Part shown: piece by piece, positions 34,416 to 43,182 of the stretch
How the letters are laid out: every line of letters starts with the position of its first letter
Numbering within the stretch: position 1 is the first letter of the stretch
Assembly (NCBI GenBank): GCA_045577755.1
Contig: JAZNJA010000057.1
Span: 1 to 64,000, forward strand
Direction of reading: 5' to 3'
DNA from: CAMEON01 sp045577755
Lineage (GTDB): Bacteria; Bacillota; Clostridia; Oscillospirales; CAG-272
Length of the DNA stretch: 64,000 nucleotides
The notes under the pieces: model-generated
What the model saw: the letters and a program-made list of their open reading frames with translations, nothing else
Databases searched by the model: none
What the model was told of the DNA's origin: nothing
Made by a program: the position numbers and the translations under genes

Positions 34416-34560
34416 GAGGGGCTCTGCCCCTGACCCCCGCTTAAGGGACTTTTGAAAAAGTCCCTTAAGAATCCCCAAAACTTTTAAAAAATTCATAATA
34501 GACCAAGAGGAGCTGACACCCGTTGCCGTCTTGGTGAGCCACATGGGGCCCCTGCCCCAT
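34416..34560. repeat. Intergenic palindrome cluster between dnaN and recF
   Basis: Three hairpins are present: AGGGGC/GCCCCT (34417-34432), a 14-bp perfect stem CTTAAGGGACTTTT with its complement (34440-34469), and ATGGGG/CCCCAT (about 34543-34559). No T run follows the long stem, so it is not an obvious terminator. It splits a gene pair that is usually close. Confidence 0.65.
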
Positions 34561-34598
34561 TGCGGTATTTGAATTTGACATGACAATGAGAAAGCGAG

Positions 34599-35771
34599 GT
34601 GATCGGCACGGTCTGTCATAGCATAGAAATTGAGAATTTCCGCAATATCGGGTTGGCGTCGGTCACCTTTACCGAGGGGGTCAACCTCCTCCACGGGGAC
34701 AACGCCCAAGGAAAGACCAACCTTTTGGAGGCAGTCTACTTCACCGCCCTGGGAAAGAGCTTCCGACCCGTTAAGGAGACGGAGTTGATCCGCTTCGGGG
34801 AGGAGTCTGCCCACGTGGTCAACCGTTTTCGGGATTCGGTGCGGGAACAGAGCCTGTCCTTCCGCCTCTTCTCGGGGAGAGGACATCGGATCGTGGAGCA
34901 GAACGGGCTGAGGATCGGACGTATGTCCGAGATGGTAGGTGCCTTCCGGGTGGTGCTGTTCTGTCCTGAGCACCTTTCTCTCATCCAGGGAGGCCCCGAG
35001 CTGCGGCGGGGTTACCTGAACGTGGCTCTCTCCCAGCTCCGTCCCGTGTACCTCCAGAGCCTCCAGCGCTACAGTAAGCTGCTGAAGGAGCGCAACGCCC
35101 TGCTCAAGCGGGCTCCCGAGGACATGGACACCTTCAAGGCCACAGAGCCTATGTGGTCGGCCCAGCTGGCTCATGAGGCAGCCACGGTCACGGTCCACCG
35201 CGCCCGCTATATACGGCAGGTCAACGACCACGTAAGGGCGTGCTTTGCGGACATGATGAAAAAATACGAGGGCGGTGGCGAGATCCCCGAGATGACCTAC
35301 CAGCCTACCCTGGGAAGTGACTGGCTGGAGGCTCGCCGAGACGATCCCGACCTCTTCACCGATCCCGCCGGGCTGGAGGAGCGCTACCTGGAGCTTCTGA
35401 CCACCCGCCACGACCGCGAGATCGGCGCGGGAGCCACCTTGTGGGGGATCCACAAGGATGACGTGCGGATCACTCTGAACGGCCGTCCCGCTCGTCTGTA
35501 CGCCTCTCAGGGGCAGCAGAGGTCCCTGGCCCTGGCTATGAAGCTGGCGGAGGGCTGGGTCTCGGCCTACGAATCGGGCGGGGATATGCCGGTCTTCCTC
35601 TTTGACGACGTCCTCTCCGAGCTGGATGCCCACAGGCGGGATTATCTGGTCCGGGAGATGAAGGGACGGCAGGTCATTATGACCGCCTGCGACCCCGCGG
35701 CGGCGGATTTCGGCGGTGGCGTCAATCTCATCCGCGTAGACGGCGGCCGCTACACACAGAAGGAGGCGTAA
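34599..35771 (+). CDS. recF: DNA replication and repair protein RecF
   Basis: About 390 residues. An SMC-like ATPase that helps load RecA at gaps. Walker A is HGDNAQGKTNLLEAVYF, the ABC signature region is YASQGQQRSLALAMKLAE, and Walker B is LFDDVLSELDAHR. The start is uncertain. GTG at 34599 is the first possible codon, because a stop lies just upstream. However, it sits inside a very long Shine-Dalgarno sequence (AGAAAGCGAGGTGATC). Alignment with B. subtilis RecF would put the first residue at ACG 34608, eight bases after GAGG. The remB start follows its stop by 2 bases. Confidence 0.93.
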   Translation: MIGTVCHSIEIENFRNIGLASVTFTEGVNLLHGDNAQGKTNLLEAVYFTALGKSFRPVKETELIRFGEESAHVVNRFRDSVREQSLSFRLFSGRGHRIVEQNGLRIGRMSEMVGAFRVVLFCPEHLSLIQGGPELRRGYLNVALSQLRPVYLQSLQRYSKLLKERNALLKRAPEDMDTFKATEPMWSAQLAHEAATVTVHRARYIRQVNDHVRACFADMMKKYEGGGEIPEMTYQPTLGSDWLEARRDDPDLFTDPAGLEERYLELLTTRHDREIGAGATLWGIHKDDVRITLNGRPARLYASQGQQRSLALAMKLAEGWVSAYESGGDMPVFLFDDVLSELDAHRRDYLVREMKGRQVIMTACDPAAADFGGGVNLIRVDGGRYTQKEA

Positions 35772-35773
35772 GG

Positions 35774-36058
35774 ATGTATCTGCATATCGGCAATCGCGTC
35801 AACATCCGCGAGCGGGACATTATCGGGATCTTTGACGCCGACCGTACCACCACCTCCTGGATCACCCGCAAATACCTCTCGGAGGCTCAGAAAAAGGAGC
35901 TGGTCCTGGCGGCCAGCGATGAGATCCCAAAATCCTTTGTCCTGTACCGCGACCGTACCGACGGCAAATACAGGATCTATTTCTCCCAGCTCTCCACCGC
36001 CGCCCTATTGGGACGGCTGGGAAGCTTTGGAGGAGAGGACGCGGGAGGAACGAAATAA
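35774..36058 (+). CDS. remB: RemB (YaaB/DUF370) regulator
   Basis: 94 residues. DUF370 family; in B. subtilis RemB acts with RemA in matrix gene control and is encoded between recF and gyrB, as here. The N-terminal MYLHIGNRVNIRERDIIGIF and the central TSWITRKYLSEAQ are characteristic. AAGGAGG overlaps the end of recF and the gap is 2 bases, so the two are coupled. Confidence 0.9.
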   Translation: MYLHIGNRVNIRERDIIGIFDADRTTTSWITRKYLSEAQKKELVLAASDEIPKSFVLYRDRTDGKYRIYFSQLSTAALLGRLGSFGGEDAGGTK

Positions 36059-36074
36059 ACGGGATGGCGGGGGA

Positions 36075-36243
36075 TGAATTCGTAATTCGCAATTCGTAAT
36101 TCGTAATTGCGGATACCGAATTTTTAGAAGAGCCGTCAACCCCAAAAAACACAGTGTTTTCAACGCGTACCGTACAATCATATTTTCCATTAGACGATCC
36201 GTTTTCTAATTACGAATTACGAATTGCGAATTGCGAATTATAC
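36075..36243. repeat. Palindromic element built from AATTCGTA/AATTCGCA octamers
   Basis: The left arm (about 36075-36108) is four tandem octamers AATTCGTA or AATTCGCA. The right arm (about 36206-36243) is the inverted equivalent. About 100 bases of unrelated sequence lie between. It fills the remB-gyrB gap and has no coding potential. Confidence 0.75.
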
Positions 36244-36281
36244 AAGCGAATTGCTATTTACCATGAAAAGGAATCAGAAAC

Positions 36282-38249
36282 ATGGCTGACATTGAGAAGA
36301 ATCAAGTAGAAGAAGAGGTCGTATACGACGAAAAACAGATACAGGTGCTGGAAGGCCTGGAGGCGGTGCGTAAGCGCCCGGGTATGTACATCGGTACTAC
36401 CTCCATCCGCGGACTGCACCACCTGGTCTATGAGATCGTGGATAACTCCATCGACGAGGCCCTGGCGGGGTACTGCGACAAGATCGAGGTCATCATCAAC
36501 GAGGGCAACAGCATCACCGTCATTGATAACGGCCGAGGCATCCCCTGCGGTATCCACCCCAAGCAGGGCATCCCCACCCCCGAGGTGGTCTATACCATCC
36601 TCCACGCCGGCGGTAAGTTCGGCGGCGGCGGCTACAAGATCGCGGGCGGCCTCCACGGCGTGGGCGCCTCGGTGGTCAACGCCTTGTCGGAGTGGCTGGA
36701 GCTGGACGACGCGGTGGACGGTCAGCACTACACCGAGCGCTTTGAGCGTGGCCACGTGGCCCGTGCCTTCAAGTGCGAGGGCGCGTCTCCCGACAGACCT
36801 CACGGTGTGAAGGTGACCTTCAAGCCCGATCCCACCATCTTTGAGGAGACGGTCTTTGAGTACGAGACCCTGCTCCGCCGTCTGCGGGAGCAGTCCTTCC
36901 TCAACGCGGGTGTGCGCATCGTCCTGCGGGACGAGCGCCGGGCCGATGAGAACGGCAGCTTCCGGGAGGACGACCTCTGCTTTGAGGGCGGTATCCGCTC
37001 CTTCGTCAGCTTCCTGATCGAGAACAAGCACGCCGACCCCATCCACGATAAGGTCATCTACATGAAGGGCGAGAAGGGCACCAGCATCGCCGAGATCGCC
37101 ATGCAGTACAACGACAGCTACGAGGAGATCGTCCAGACCTTCGCCAACAACATGAACACCATCGAGGGCGGTATGCACGAGACGGGCTTCCGCTCGGGCC
37201 TCACCCGCGCCATCAACGAGTATGGCCGTAAGGCGGGGATTTTGAAGGGGGACGATAAGCTTTCGGGTGAGGACGTCCGTGAGGGTCTGTGCGCCATCGT
37301 GTCGGTGAAGCTGGAGAACGCCCAGTTCGAGAGCCAGACCAAGGCCAAGCTGGGTAACTCCGAGATCCGTACCCTGGTGGAGAATACCGTCAACACCAAG
37401 CTGGCCGAATTCTTCGAGGAGAACCCCCAGGTGGGCCGCACCATCATTGATAAGGCCCTGGCCGCGTCCCGCGCCCGTGAGGCCGCCAGAAAGGCCAGAG
37501 AGACCAGCCGCCGCACCGCCCTGTCGGAGGGATCCTCCCTGCCCGGCAAGCTGGCGGACTGCCACGAGCGCAACGCCGAGCTCACCGAGCTGTACCTGGT
37601 GGAGGGAGACTCCGCAGGCGGCTCCGCCAAGACGGGCCGAAACTCCCGCTTCCAGGCCATCCTGCCTCTGCGCGGTAAGGTGCTGAACGTGGAGAAGACC
37701 CGCCTGGACAAGGTCTACGGCAACCCCTCCCTCCTTCCCATCATCCAGGCCATCGGCTGCGGCATCGGCGAGGAATTCGACATCGGCAAGCTCCGTTACG
37801 GTAAGATCATCATTATGGCGGATGCGGACGTGGACGGTTCCCATATCCGGATCCTCATCCTGACCTTCCTGTTCCGCCATATGCGCCAGCTCATCGACGA
37901 GGGCCACGTCTACTTCGCCCAGCCTCCCCTCTACAAGATCACCAAGAAGAACAGCAAGAACAACAAGGAGGCCCGCTACGCCTTCTCGGACGAGGAAAGA
38001 GATCAGATCATCGCCGAAATGGGCGGCCACAACATCGAGGCCAGCCGCTACAAGGGTCTTGGTGAGATGAACGCCGACCAGCTCTGGGAGACCACCATGG
38101 ACCCCGCCACCCGTACCCTTCTGAAGGTCACCATCGAGGACGCCATCGCCTGCGACGCCATGTTCTCTCTGCTCATGGGCGACAAGGTGGAGCCCCGCCG
38201 CGTCTTCATCGAGGAAAACGCCAAGTTCGCCGAAAATCTGGATATTTAA
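36282..38249 (+). CDS. gyrB: DNA gyrase subunit B
   Basis: 655 residues. ATPase subunit of the negative-supercoiling topoisomerase. The GHKL ATPase motifs are EIVDNSIDEALAGYC, IDNGRGIPCGIHPK and GGLHGVGASVVNALS. The Toprim domain has YLVEGDSAGGSAKTGRN and DADVDGSHI. AAAGGAA precedes the ATG. It is separated from gyrA by a DnaA-box cluster and mreCD, an unusual arrangement. Confidence 0.97.
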   Translation: MADIEKNQVEEEVVYDEKQIQVLEGLEAVRKRPGMYIGTTSIRGLHHLVYEIVDNSIDEALAGYCDKIEVIINEGNSITVIDNGRGIPCGIHPKQGIPTPEVVYTILHAGGKFGGGGYKIAGGLHGVGASVVNALSEWLELDDAVDGQHYTERFERGHVARAFKCEGASPDRPHGVKVTFKPDPTIFEETVFEYETLLRRLREQSFLNAGVRIVLRDERRADENGSFREDDLCFEGGIRSFVSFLIENKHADPIHDKVIYMKGEKGTSIAEIAMQYNDSYEEIVQTFANNMNTIEGGMHETGFRSGLTRAINEYGRKAGILKGDDKLSGEDVREGLCAIVSVKLENAQFESQTKAKLGNSEIRTLVENTVNTKLAEFFEENPQVGRTIIDKALAASRAREAARKARETSRRTALSEGSSLPGKLADCHERNAELTELYLVEGDSAGGSAKTGRNSRFQAILPLRGKVLNVEKTRLDKVYGNPSLLPIIQAIGCGIGEEFDIGKLRYGKIIIMADADVDGSHIRILILTFLFRHMRQLIDEGHVYFAQPPLYKITKKNSKNNKEARYAFSDEERDQIIAEMGGHNIEASRYKGLGEMNADQLWETTMDPATRTLLKVTIEDAIACDAMFSLLMGDKVEPRRVFIEENAKFAENLDI

Positions 38250-38284
38250 CCGCCTCGTAAGCACTTTTTCAACAGCGCAACGAC

Positions 38285-38619
38285 TTTTCCACATAGTTTT
38301 CCCACACCCTGTGGAAAATTTGTGTGGAAAAGCTGAAAACACTTGAAATAGCACCTTATGGGCTTAAAATATCTGCTAAAATACGGAAAATGTCCTCAAA
38401 ATGTCATGTTTGACATGAAAAACAGGGGTTTGTCACCCCCTATGACACAGAATGTCGCTCTTCGAAACCCACCGGGACGACATGGATCGCCCCAATGGGA
38501 AAAAAGTTTTCCACAGGCTGTGGAAAATATTGTGGAAAAAAACGCGGCGTACACTGTGTCGCGTAGAAAAAAGCCTGTGAACACAAGCAAAATCCGATGT
38601 TTTCCACTCCTGTGGATAA
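38285..38619. other. Second DnaA-box cluster downstream of gyrB
   Basis: In the 686-base gyrB-mreC gap, TTTTCCACA or its complement occurs at 38285, 38310, 38323, 38507, 38519 and 38531. A perfect box (TGTGGATAA, complement of TTATCCACA) lies at 38611. The two triplets (38285-38331 and 38507-38539) each combine one forward box with two reverse boxes. This is as dense as the dnaA-dnaN gap. No gene is recognised in 38250-38935. Confidence 0.7.
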
Positions 38620-38790
38620 CATCGTGGAATTCTTGGGAGAATCTCGTGGAGACTGTTGAAAAAACTGTCGAGAAACCGCGAAAAAACCCCCGATTTTCAA
38701 GGATTTTGACGGTTTGCCTACGACAAATAGTTTCACACAACGACATAACTATGACATTTTTCGACAGTAAGCGGCAATTCATTGGGAATC

Positions 38791-38838
38791 ATTTGCAGCG
38801 ATTCGCAGAAATTCGTAGAAATTTGTAGAATTTCGTAA
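38791..38838. repeat. 10-bp helically phased tandem repeat
   Basis: Four units of exactly 10 bases (ATTTGCAGCG, ATTCGCAGAA, ATTCGTAGAA, ATTTGTAGAA) plus a partial fifth. They lie 170 bases after the DnaA-box cluster and just before mreC. Confidence 0.8.
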
Positions 38839-38935
38839 TTGCCCGCGGACATTCGCCATGATCCGAGGTAAGGCCGCGGATCCGATTTCAAAGTAAGAAC
38901 AGGTCCTTCCCGAAGGGGGGACGTCACGGCGGGAG

Positions 38936-39817
38936 GTGAGCCGAATCAAGCAGCGTTTTTTCATAGCCTGTCTGGGTCTGGCTCTGGCCGTCGCCCTGTT
39001 TACGGGCGTATTCGCCGTCATGGGCTGGGGCTCCCTTCTTCGGGACGTGGGCTCGGCTGTCATTTATCCCTTCCAGTGGGTATTTTCCAAGGTGGGCTAC
39101 GCCCTTTCGGGTTTTGGGGATTACCTGTCCGACGTGGACGGCCTTCTGGAGGAGATCGAATCCCTGAAGGCCGATAATCAGGTCCTGCGGGAGAAGCTGG
39201 TGGATGCTCAGATCCAAATGGACGAGAACCAATGGCTGTACCAATATCTGTCCATCAAGGATCAGCACAGGGACTACAGCCTCTGCGCCGCCTCGGTGGT
39301 TGCCTCCTCCTCGGTCATGGGAGACGGCGGCGCGTACGTCACCGAGTTGACGTTGAATAAGGGGACCTCCTCCGGCGTGGAGGCGGGTATGCCCGTCATA
39401 ACCTCCTCGGGCCTGGTGGGGGTGGTGGTGGAGGCAGGGCTTGACCACTGTCGGGTATCCACCATTCTGGACACCTCGGTCTCGGTAGGGGCCGTTACCA
39501 CCAGAGCTACCGAAAACGGCCTTTGTGAGGGAGATTATTCCCGCGTGCACAATGGATGTGCCCTGCTTCGGCAGCTCTCTGAGGAGGCTGACGTGGAGAT
39601 CGGGGACCTTGTGGTCACCAGCGGGCGCGGAAGCGTATATCCCTACGGCATTCCCATCGGGCGGGTGACCGAGGTGTCGTCCAACGCCTATAGCCGTACT
39701 ACCGAGGCTACGGTACAGCCCTTCACCGACTTTTCCGACCTGACGCAGGTGGTGGTCATGACGCAGTACGTTCATTACGTGGACGGATACGAGATCGCAC
39801 AGGGGGAGGAGCCGTGA
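38936..39817 (+). CDS. mreC: Rod shape-determining protein MreC
   Basis: 293 residues. The N-terminal membrane helix lies at about residues 7-28, a coiled coil at about 65-100 (EEIESLKADNQVLREKL), and then the beta-barrel MreC core (NKGTSSGVEAGMPVITSSGLVG, about 140-162). It scaffolds the elongasome outside the membrane. GTG at 38936 is the first usable codon but lies within the Shine-Dalgarno GGGAGGTGA; ATC at 38945 is at the ideal 8-base spacing. The stop overlaps the mreD start. mreB is not adjacent. Confidence 0.93.
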   Translation: MSRIKQRFFIACLGLALAVALFTGVFAVMGWGSLLRDVGSAVIYPFQWVFSKVGYALSGFGDYLSDVDGLLEEIESLKADNQVLREKLVDAQIQMDENQWLYQYLSIKDQHRDYSLCAASVVASSSVMGDGGAYVTELTLNKGTSSGVEAGMPVITSSGLVGVVVEAGLDHCRVSTILDTSVSVGAVTTRATENGLCEGDYSRVHNGCALLRQLSEEADVEIGDLVVTSGRGSVYPYGIPIGRVTEVSSNAYSRTTEATVQPFTDFSDLTQVVVMTQYVHYVDGYEIAQGEEP

Positions 39818-40416
39818 GGCGGGACCGCGTAGGGCGTCCCGGCCGACAGAGCGGCGGCGTTCGCTACACCGTGGTGGGAAGCGGACGGCGCTACCTGCTG
39901 GAGCAGATTCGCCTGACGGCGGTGCTGTCTCTTACGGGGCTGATCCTCATAGCACTGGAAACCACCGTATTTTCCCGTATTCCCCTTCCCTTCCCGGGCG
40001 GTATCACCGCCTCCCCCGCTCTGGGGCTGCTCTTTCCCATGGCCGTAGGTTTTCTGTACGGCGAGGAGGAGGGCGGGATCGCGGGGCTGATCGCCGGATG
40101 GCTGTCGGATGCCACCCTGAGCGAGGGTATGATGCTGCTCCCCCTCCTGTACTTTCTGTGCGGTTACCTCTCGGGGACCGTGGGAAAGCGGAGACTCGCC
40201 CATAACCTTCCCTCCTTCGCGGTCTTTTCCCTGTTCGGCGGCGGGCTCAAATGTCTTTTGGCCGTGGGGATCGAGACGGTACGGAGCGGTGGGCTTCCCC
40301 CGGCTCTGTGGGTCTTGAAGGGACTGGCTCCCTCCTGGGGAATGACGGTTTTGTTCTCGGCGGCCGTGTACGGCATCATCAAGGCCGAGCAGTGGCTGCT
40401 CAAGCCCAAAAACTGA
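39814..40416 (+). CDS. mreD: Rod shape-determining protein MreD
   Basis: 200 residues. An integral membrane protein with about five helices after a basic, 30-residue N-terminus. LPFPGGITASPALGLLFP and GLIAGWLSDA match the MreD pattern. It begins at GTG overlapping the mreC stop (GTGA), with GGAGGA upstream, so it is translationally coupled to mreC. Confidence 0.88.
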   Translation: MRRDRVGRPGRQSGGVRYTVVGSGRRYLLEQIRLTAVLSLTGLILIALETTVFSRIPLPFPGGITASPALGLLFPMAVGFLYGEEEGGIAGLIAGWLSDATLSEGMMLLPLLYFLCGYLSGTVGKRRLAHNLPSFAVFSLFGGGLKCLLAVGIETVRSGGLPPALWVLKGLAPSWGMTVLFSAAVYGIIKAEQWLLKPKN

Positions 40417-40479
40417 TCTGAAAGCATGATTTTTTCATACACAATCGAAGTCTAACAACATTTTCACGGAGATAACAGC

Positions 40480-43179
40480 ATGAGCAAGAAAAAAGAAAGA
40501 GAGCTGCAAAGAGAAAACGAGTGCATCCTCTTTGAGAATCAGAAGGTCGTGGACGTGAATATGGAGCATGAGGTGAAGAAATCCTTCATCGAGTATTCCA
40601 TGTCTGTCATCATCTCCCGCGCCCTGCCCGACGTGCGCGACGGCATGAAGCCGGGTCAGCGCCGTATCCTGTACACCATGTACGAGGATCACCTGACCCA
40701 CGACAAGCCCTTCCACAAGTCGGCGGCTACCGTCGGTACGGTGCTGGCGCGGTACCATCCTCACGGTGACGCCTCCGTGTACGGCACGATGGTACACATG
40801 GCACAGCCCTTCAATATGCGCCATATCCTCATTGAGGGCCAGGGTAACTTTGGCTCGGTGGACGGTGACCCGCCCGCCGCTTACCGATACACCGAGGCGC
40901 GCATGGACAAGATCACCGACGAGATGCTCAGGGACATGGACAAGAACGTGGTCAACATGATCCCCAATTTCGACAACAGCCGCAAGGAGCCCGAGGTTCT
41001 TCCCTCCCGCTTCCCCAATCTCCTGGTCAACGGCTCCATGGGTATCGCTGTCGGTATGGCCACCAACATCCCCACCCACAATCTGGGTGAGGTCATTGAC
41101 GCCACCATCTACCGCATGGAGAACCCCAACTGCGAGATCCTGGAGCTCATGCAGTTCATCCAGGGCCCCGACTTCCCCACCTACGGTACCATCTACGGCA
41201 CCAATGGCATCAAGGAGGCTTACCTCACGGGTAAGGGCCACATCATGGTCCGCGCCGCCGCCGAGGTGGAGGAGGACAAGCGCCAGATCGTCATCACCGA
41301 GATCCCCTACAGCGTCAACAAGAGCCTGCTCTGCGCCGCCATCGGTAATCTGGTGAAGGACAAGCGGGTGGACGGCATCTCGGATATCCGCGACGAGTCC
41401 GACCGCAACGGTATGCGCATCGTTATCGACCTCAAGCGTGAGGCCAACGGCCACGTGGTGCTGAATCAGCTCTACCGCTACACCCAGCTCCAGGATACCT
41501 GTGCCGTCAATATGCTGGCCATCGTCCGCAACGAGCCCAAGGTGCTGAACCTGGCCCAGATCCTGGACTACTACATCGAGCATCAGGAGTCGGTCATCAC
41601 CAACCGCGTCAAGTTCGATCTGGCCGCCGCCCTGCGGGATGCCCACATCTACGAGGGCTATAAGCTGGCCATCGACAACATCGACGAGGTCATCTCCATC
41701 ATCCGCTCCTCCCCCGATATCGCCACCGCCAAGGTCAACCTCATGAACCGCTTTAACGGTCCCGTCCGTGGCGGTGAGGAGCTGGATCTGGCCGAGTTCG
41801 CCGCCGACGAGAACCCCGGGCTCTCCGAGGAGCAGGCCGCCGCCATCGTGGCCCTGACCCTGGGCCGTCTCTCCGGCCTGGAGCGCCAGAAGATCGAGGA
41901 CCGCCTGGAGGCTCTCCACGCCGCCATCAAGGAGTACCGCGAGATCCTGGGCGACATCAACCGCATCAAGCAGATCATCAAGGACGAGATGCTGGAGATC
42001 AAGGCCAAATATGCCGAGCCCCGCCGCACCCGCATCGAGCAGGTAGAGAACGAGATCATCGACGAGGATCTGGTGGAGCGCCGCAACTGCGTCCTGACCC
42101 TGACCCACGCCGGCTACATTAAGCGCCAGGCCACCGACGTCTACTCGGCCCAGCGCAGAGGCGGTAAGGGCATCATGGGTATGGCCACCAAGGAGGAGGA
42201 CTACATCGAGCAGGTGGTCTCGGTCCACTCCCATTCCACCGTCATGATGTTCACCAACACGGGTAAGGTCCAGTGCATACGGGGCTTCCAGATCCCCGAG
42301 GCCTCCCGTACCGCCAAGGGCACCAACGTGGTCAACCTCCTCCAGCTCACCGAGGGGGAGAAGATCACCTCTATGATCGCCGTCACCGACTTTGCCGAGG
42401 GTGAATACCTGATCATGGTGACCCGAAACGGTGTCATCAAGCGTACCCTGCTCGCCGAGTTCGAGTATCAGCGCAAGGGCGGTAAGATCGCCATGAACCT
42501 GGACGAGGGCGACGAGCTGCTCTACGTCCTCCACACCATGGGCGACAGCGAGATCATTATTGCCACCGCTGCCGGTAACGCCGTCCGTTTCGACGAGAAC
42601 AACGTCCGCTGTATGGGCCGTACCGCCCGCGGTGTCAAGGGTATTTCCCTGCGCGAGGGCGACGGTGGCCGCGACCGCGTGGTGGGCGCCGTTGTGGTGG
42701 ATGATACCAAGCACCTGGTCACCGTCACCGAGCGGGGCTACGGGAAGCGTTCTCCCTTCGACGACTTCCGCACCATGGCCAACCGCGGCGGCTTTGGCGT
42801 CCGTTGCCAGAACGTCACCGAAAAGACCGGCCTTGTGGCGGGTATCGCCTCCGTGGACGGGGATGAGGATCTCATGATGATCACGGATCAGGGTACCATC
42901 ATCCGCACCCCTGCCTCGGATATATCCATTCTGTCGAGAAGCGCCGGCGGTGTCATCGTCATGCGCCTGCCCGAGGGCCAGTACGTGGCCAACTTCACTG
43001 TGGTGGCCAAGGAAGAGGAGGATGCCGATGAGGCCGATACCGAGGCCGTCGAGGTAGAGCTTGAGGCAGAGGGCACCGAGGATGAGGTGATCCTTGCTGA
43101 GATTCCCGATGACTCCGCAGACGAGCTCTCGGACGAGCCCTTTGAAGAGCCCTCTGAAGAGCCCTTTGAAGAGGTATAA
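40480..43179 (+). CDS. gyrA: DNA gyrase subunit A
   Basis: 899 residues. The DNA-cleaving subunit, with catalytic tyrosine Y137 in AYRYTEARM. The N-terminal winged-helix domain is followed by the coiled-coil exit gate (about 350-510), six beta-pinwheel blades, and an acidic Glu-rich tail (about 850-899). The quinolone-contact stretch is HPHGDASVYGTMVHM, residues 93-107. Ala98 occupies the E. coli Ser83 position and Gly102 the Asp87 position. The gap to mreD is 63 bases; a lipoprotein gene follows after 3 bases. Confidence 0.97.
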   Translation: MSKKKERELQRENECILFENQKVVDVNMEHEVKKSFIEYSMSVIISRALPDVRDGMKPGQRRILYTMYEDHLTHDKPFHKSAATVGTVLARYHPHGDASVYGTMVHMAQPFNMRHILIEGQGNFGSVDGDPPAAYRYTEARMDKITDEMLRDMDKNVVNMIPNFDNSRKEPEVLPSRFPNLLVNGSMGIAVGMATNIPTHNLGEVIDATIYRMENPNCEILELMQFIQGPDFPTYGTIYGTNGIKEAYLTGKGHIMVRAAAEVEEDKRQIVITEIPYSVNKSLLCAAIGNLVKDKRVDGISDIRDESDRNGMRIVIDLKREANGHVVLNQLYRYTQLQDTCAVNMLAIVRNEPKVLNLAQILDYYIEHQESVITNRVKFDLAAALRDAHIYEGYKLAIDNIDEVISIIRSSPDIATAKVNLMNRFNGPVRGGEELDLAEFAADENPGLSEEQAAAIVALTLGRLSGLERQKIEDRLEALHAAIKEYREILGDINRIKQIIKDEMLEIKAKYAEPRRTRIEQVENEIIDEDLVERRNCVLTLTHAGYIKRQATDVYSAQRRGGKGIMGMATKEEDYIEQVVSVHSHSTVMMFTNTGKVQCIRGFQIPEASRTAKGTNVVNLLQLTEGEKITSMIAVTDFAEGEYLIMVTRNGVIKRTLLAEFEYQRKGGKIAMNLDEGDELLYVLHTMGDSEIIIATAAGNAVRFDENNVRCMGRTARGVKGISLREGDGGRDRVVGAVVVDDTKHLVTVTERGYGKRSPFDDFRTMANRGGFGVRCQNVTEKTGLVAGIASVDGDEDLMMITDQGTIIRTPASDISILSRSAGGVIVMRLPEGQYVANFTVVAKEEEDADEADTEAVEVELEAEGTEDEVILAEIPDDSADELSDEPFEEPSEEPFEEV

Positions 43180-43182
43180 GCC

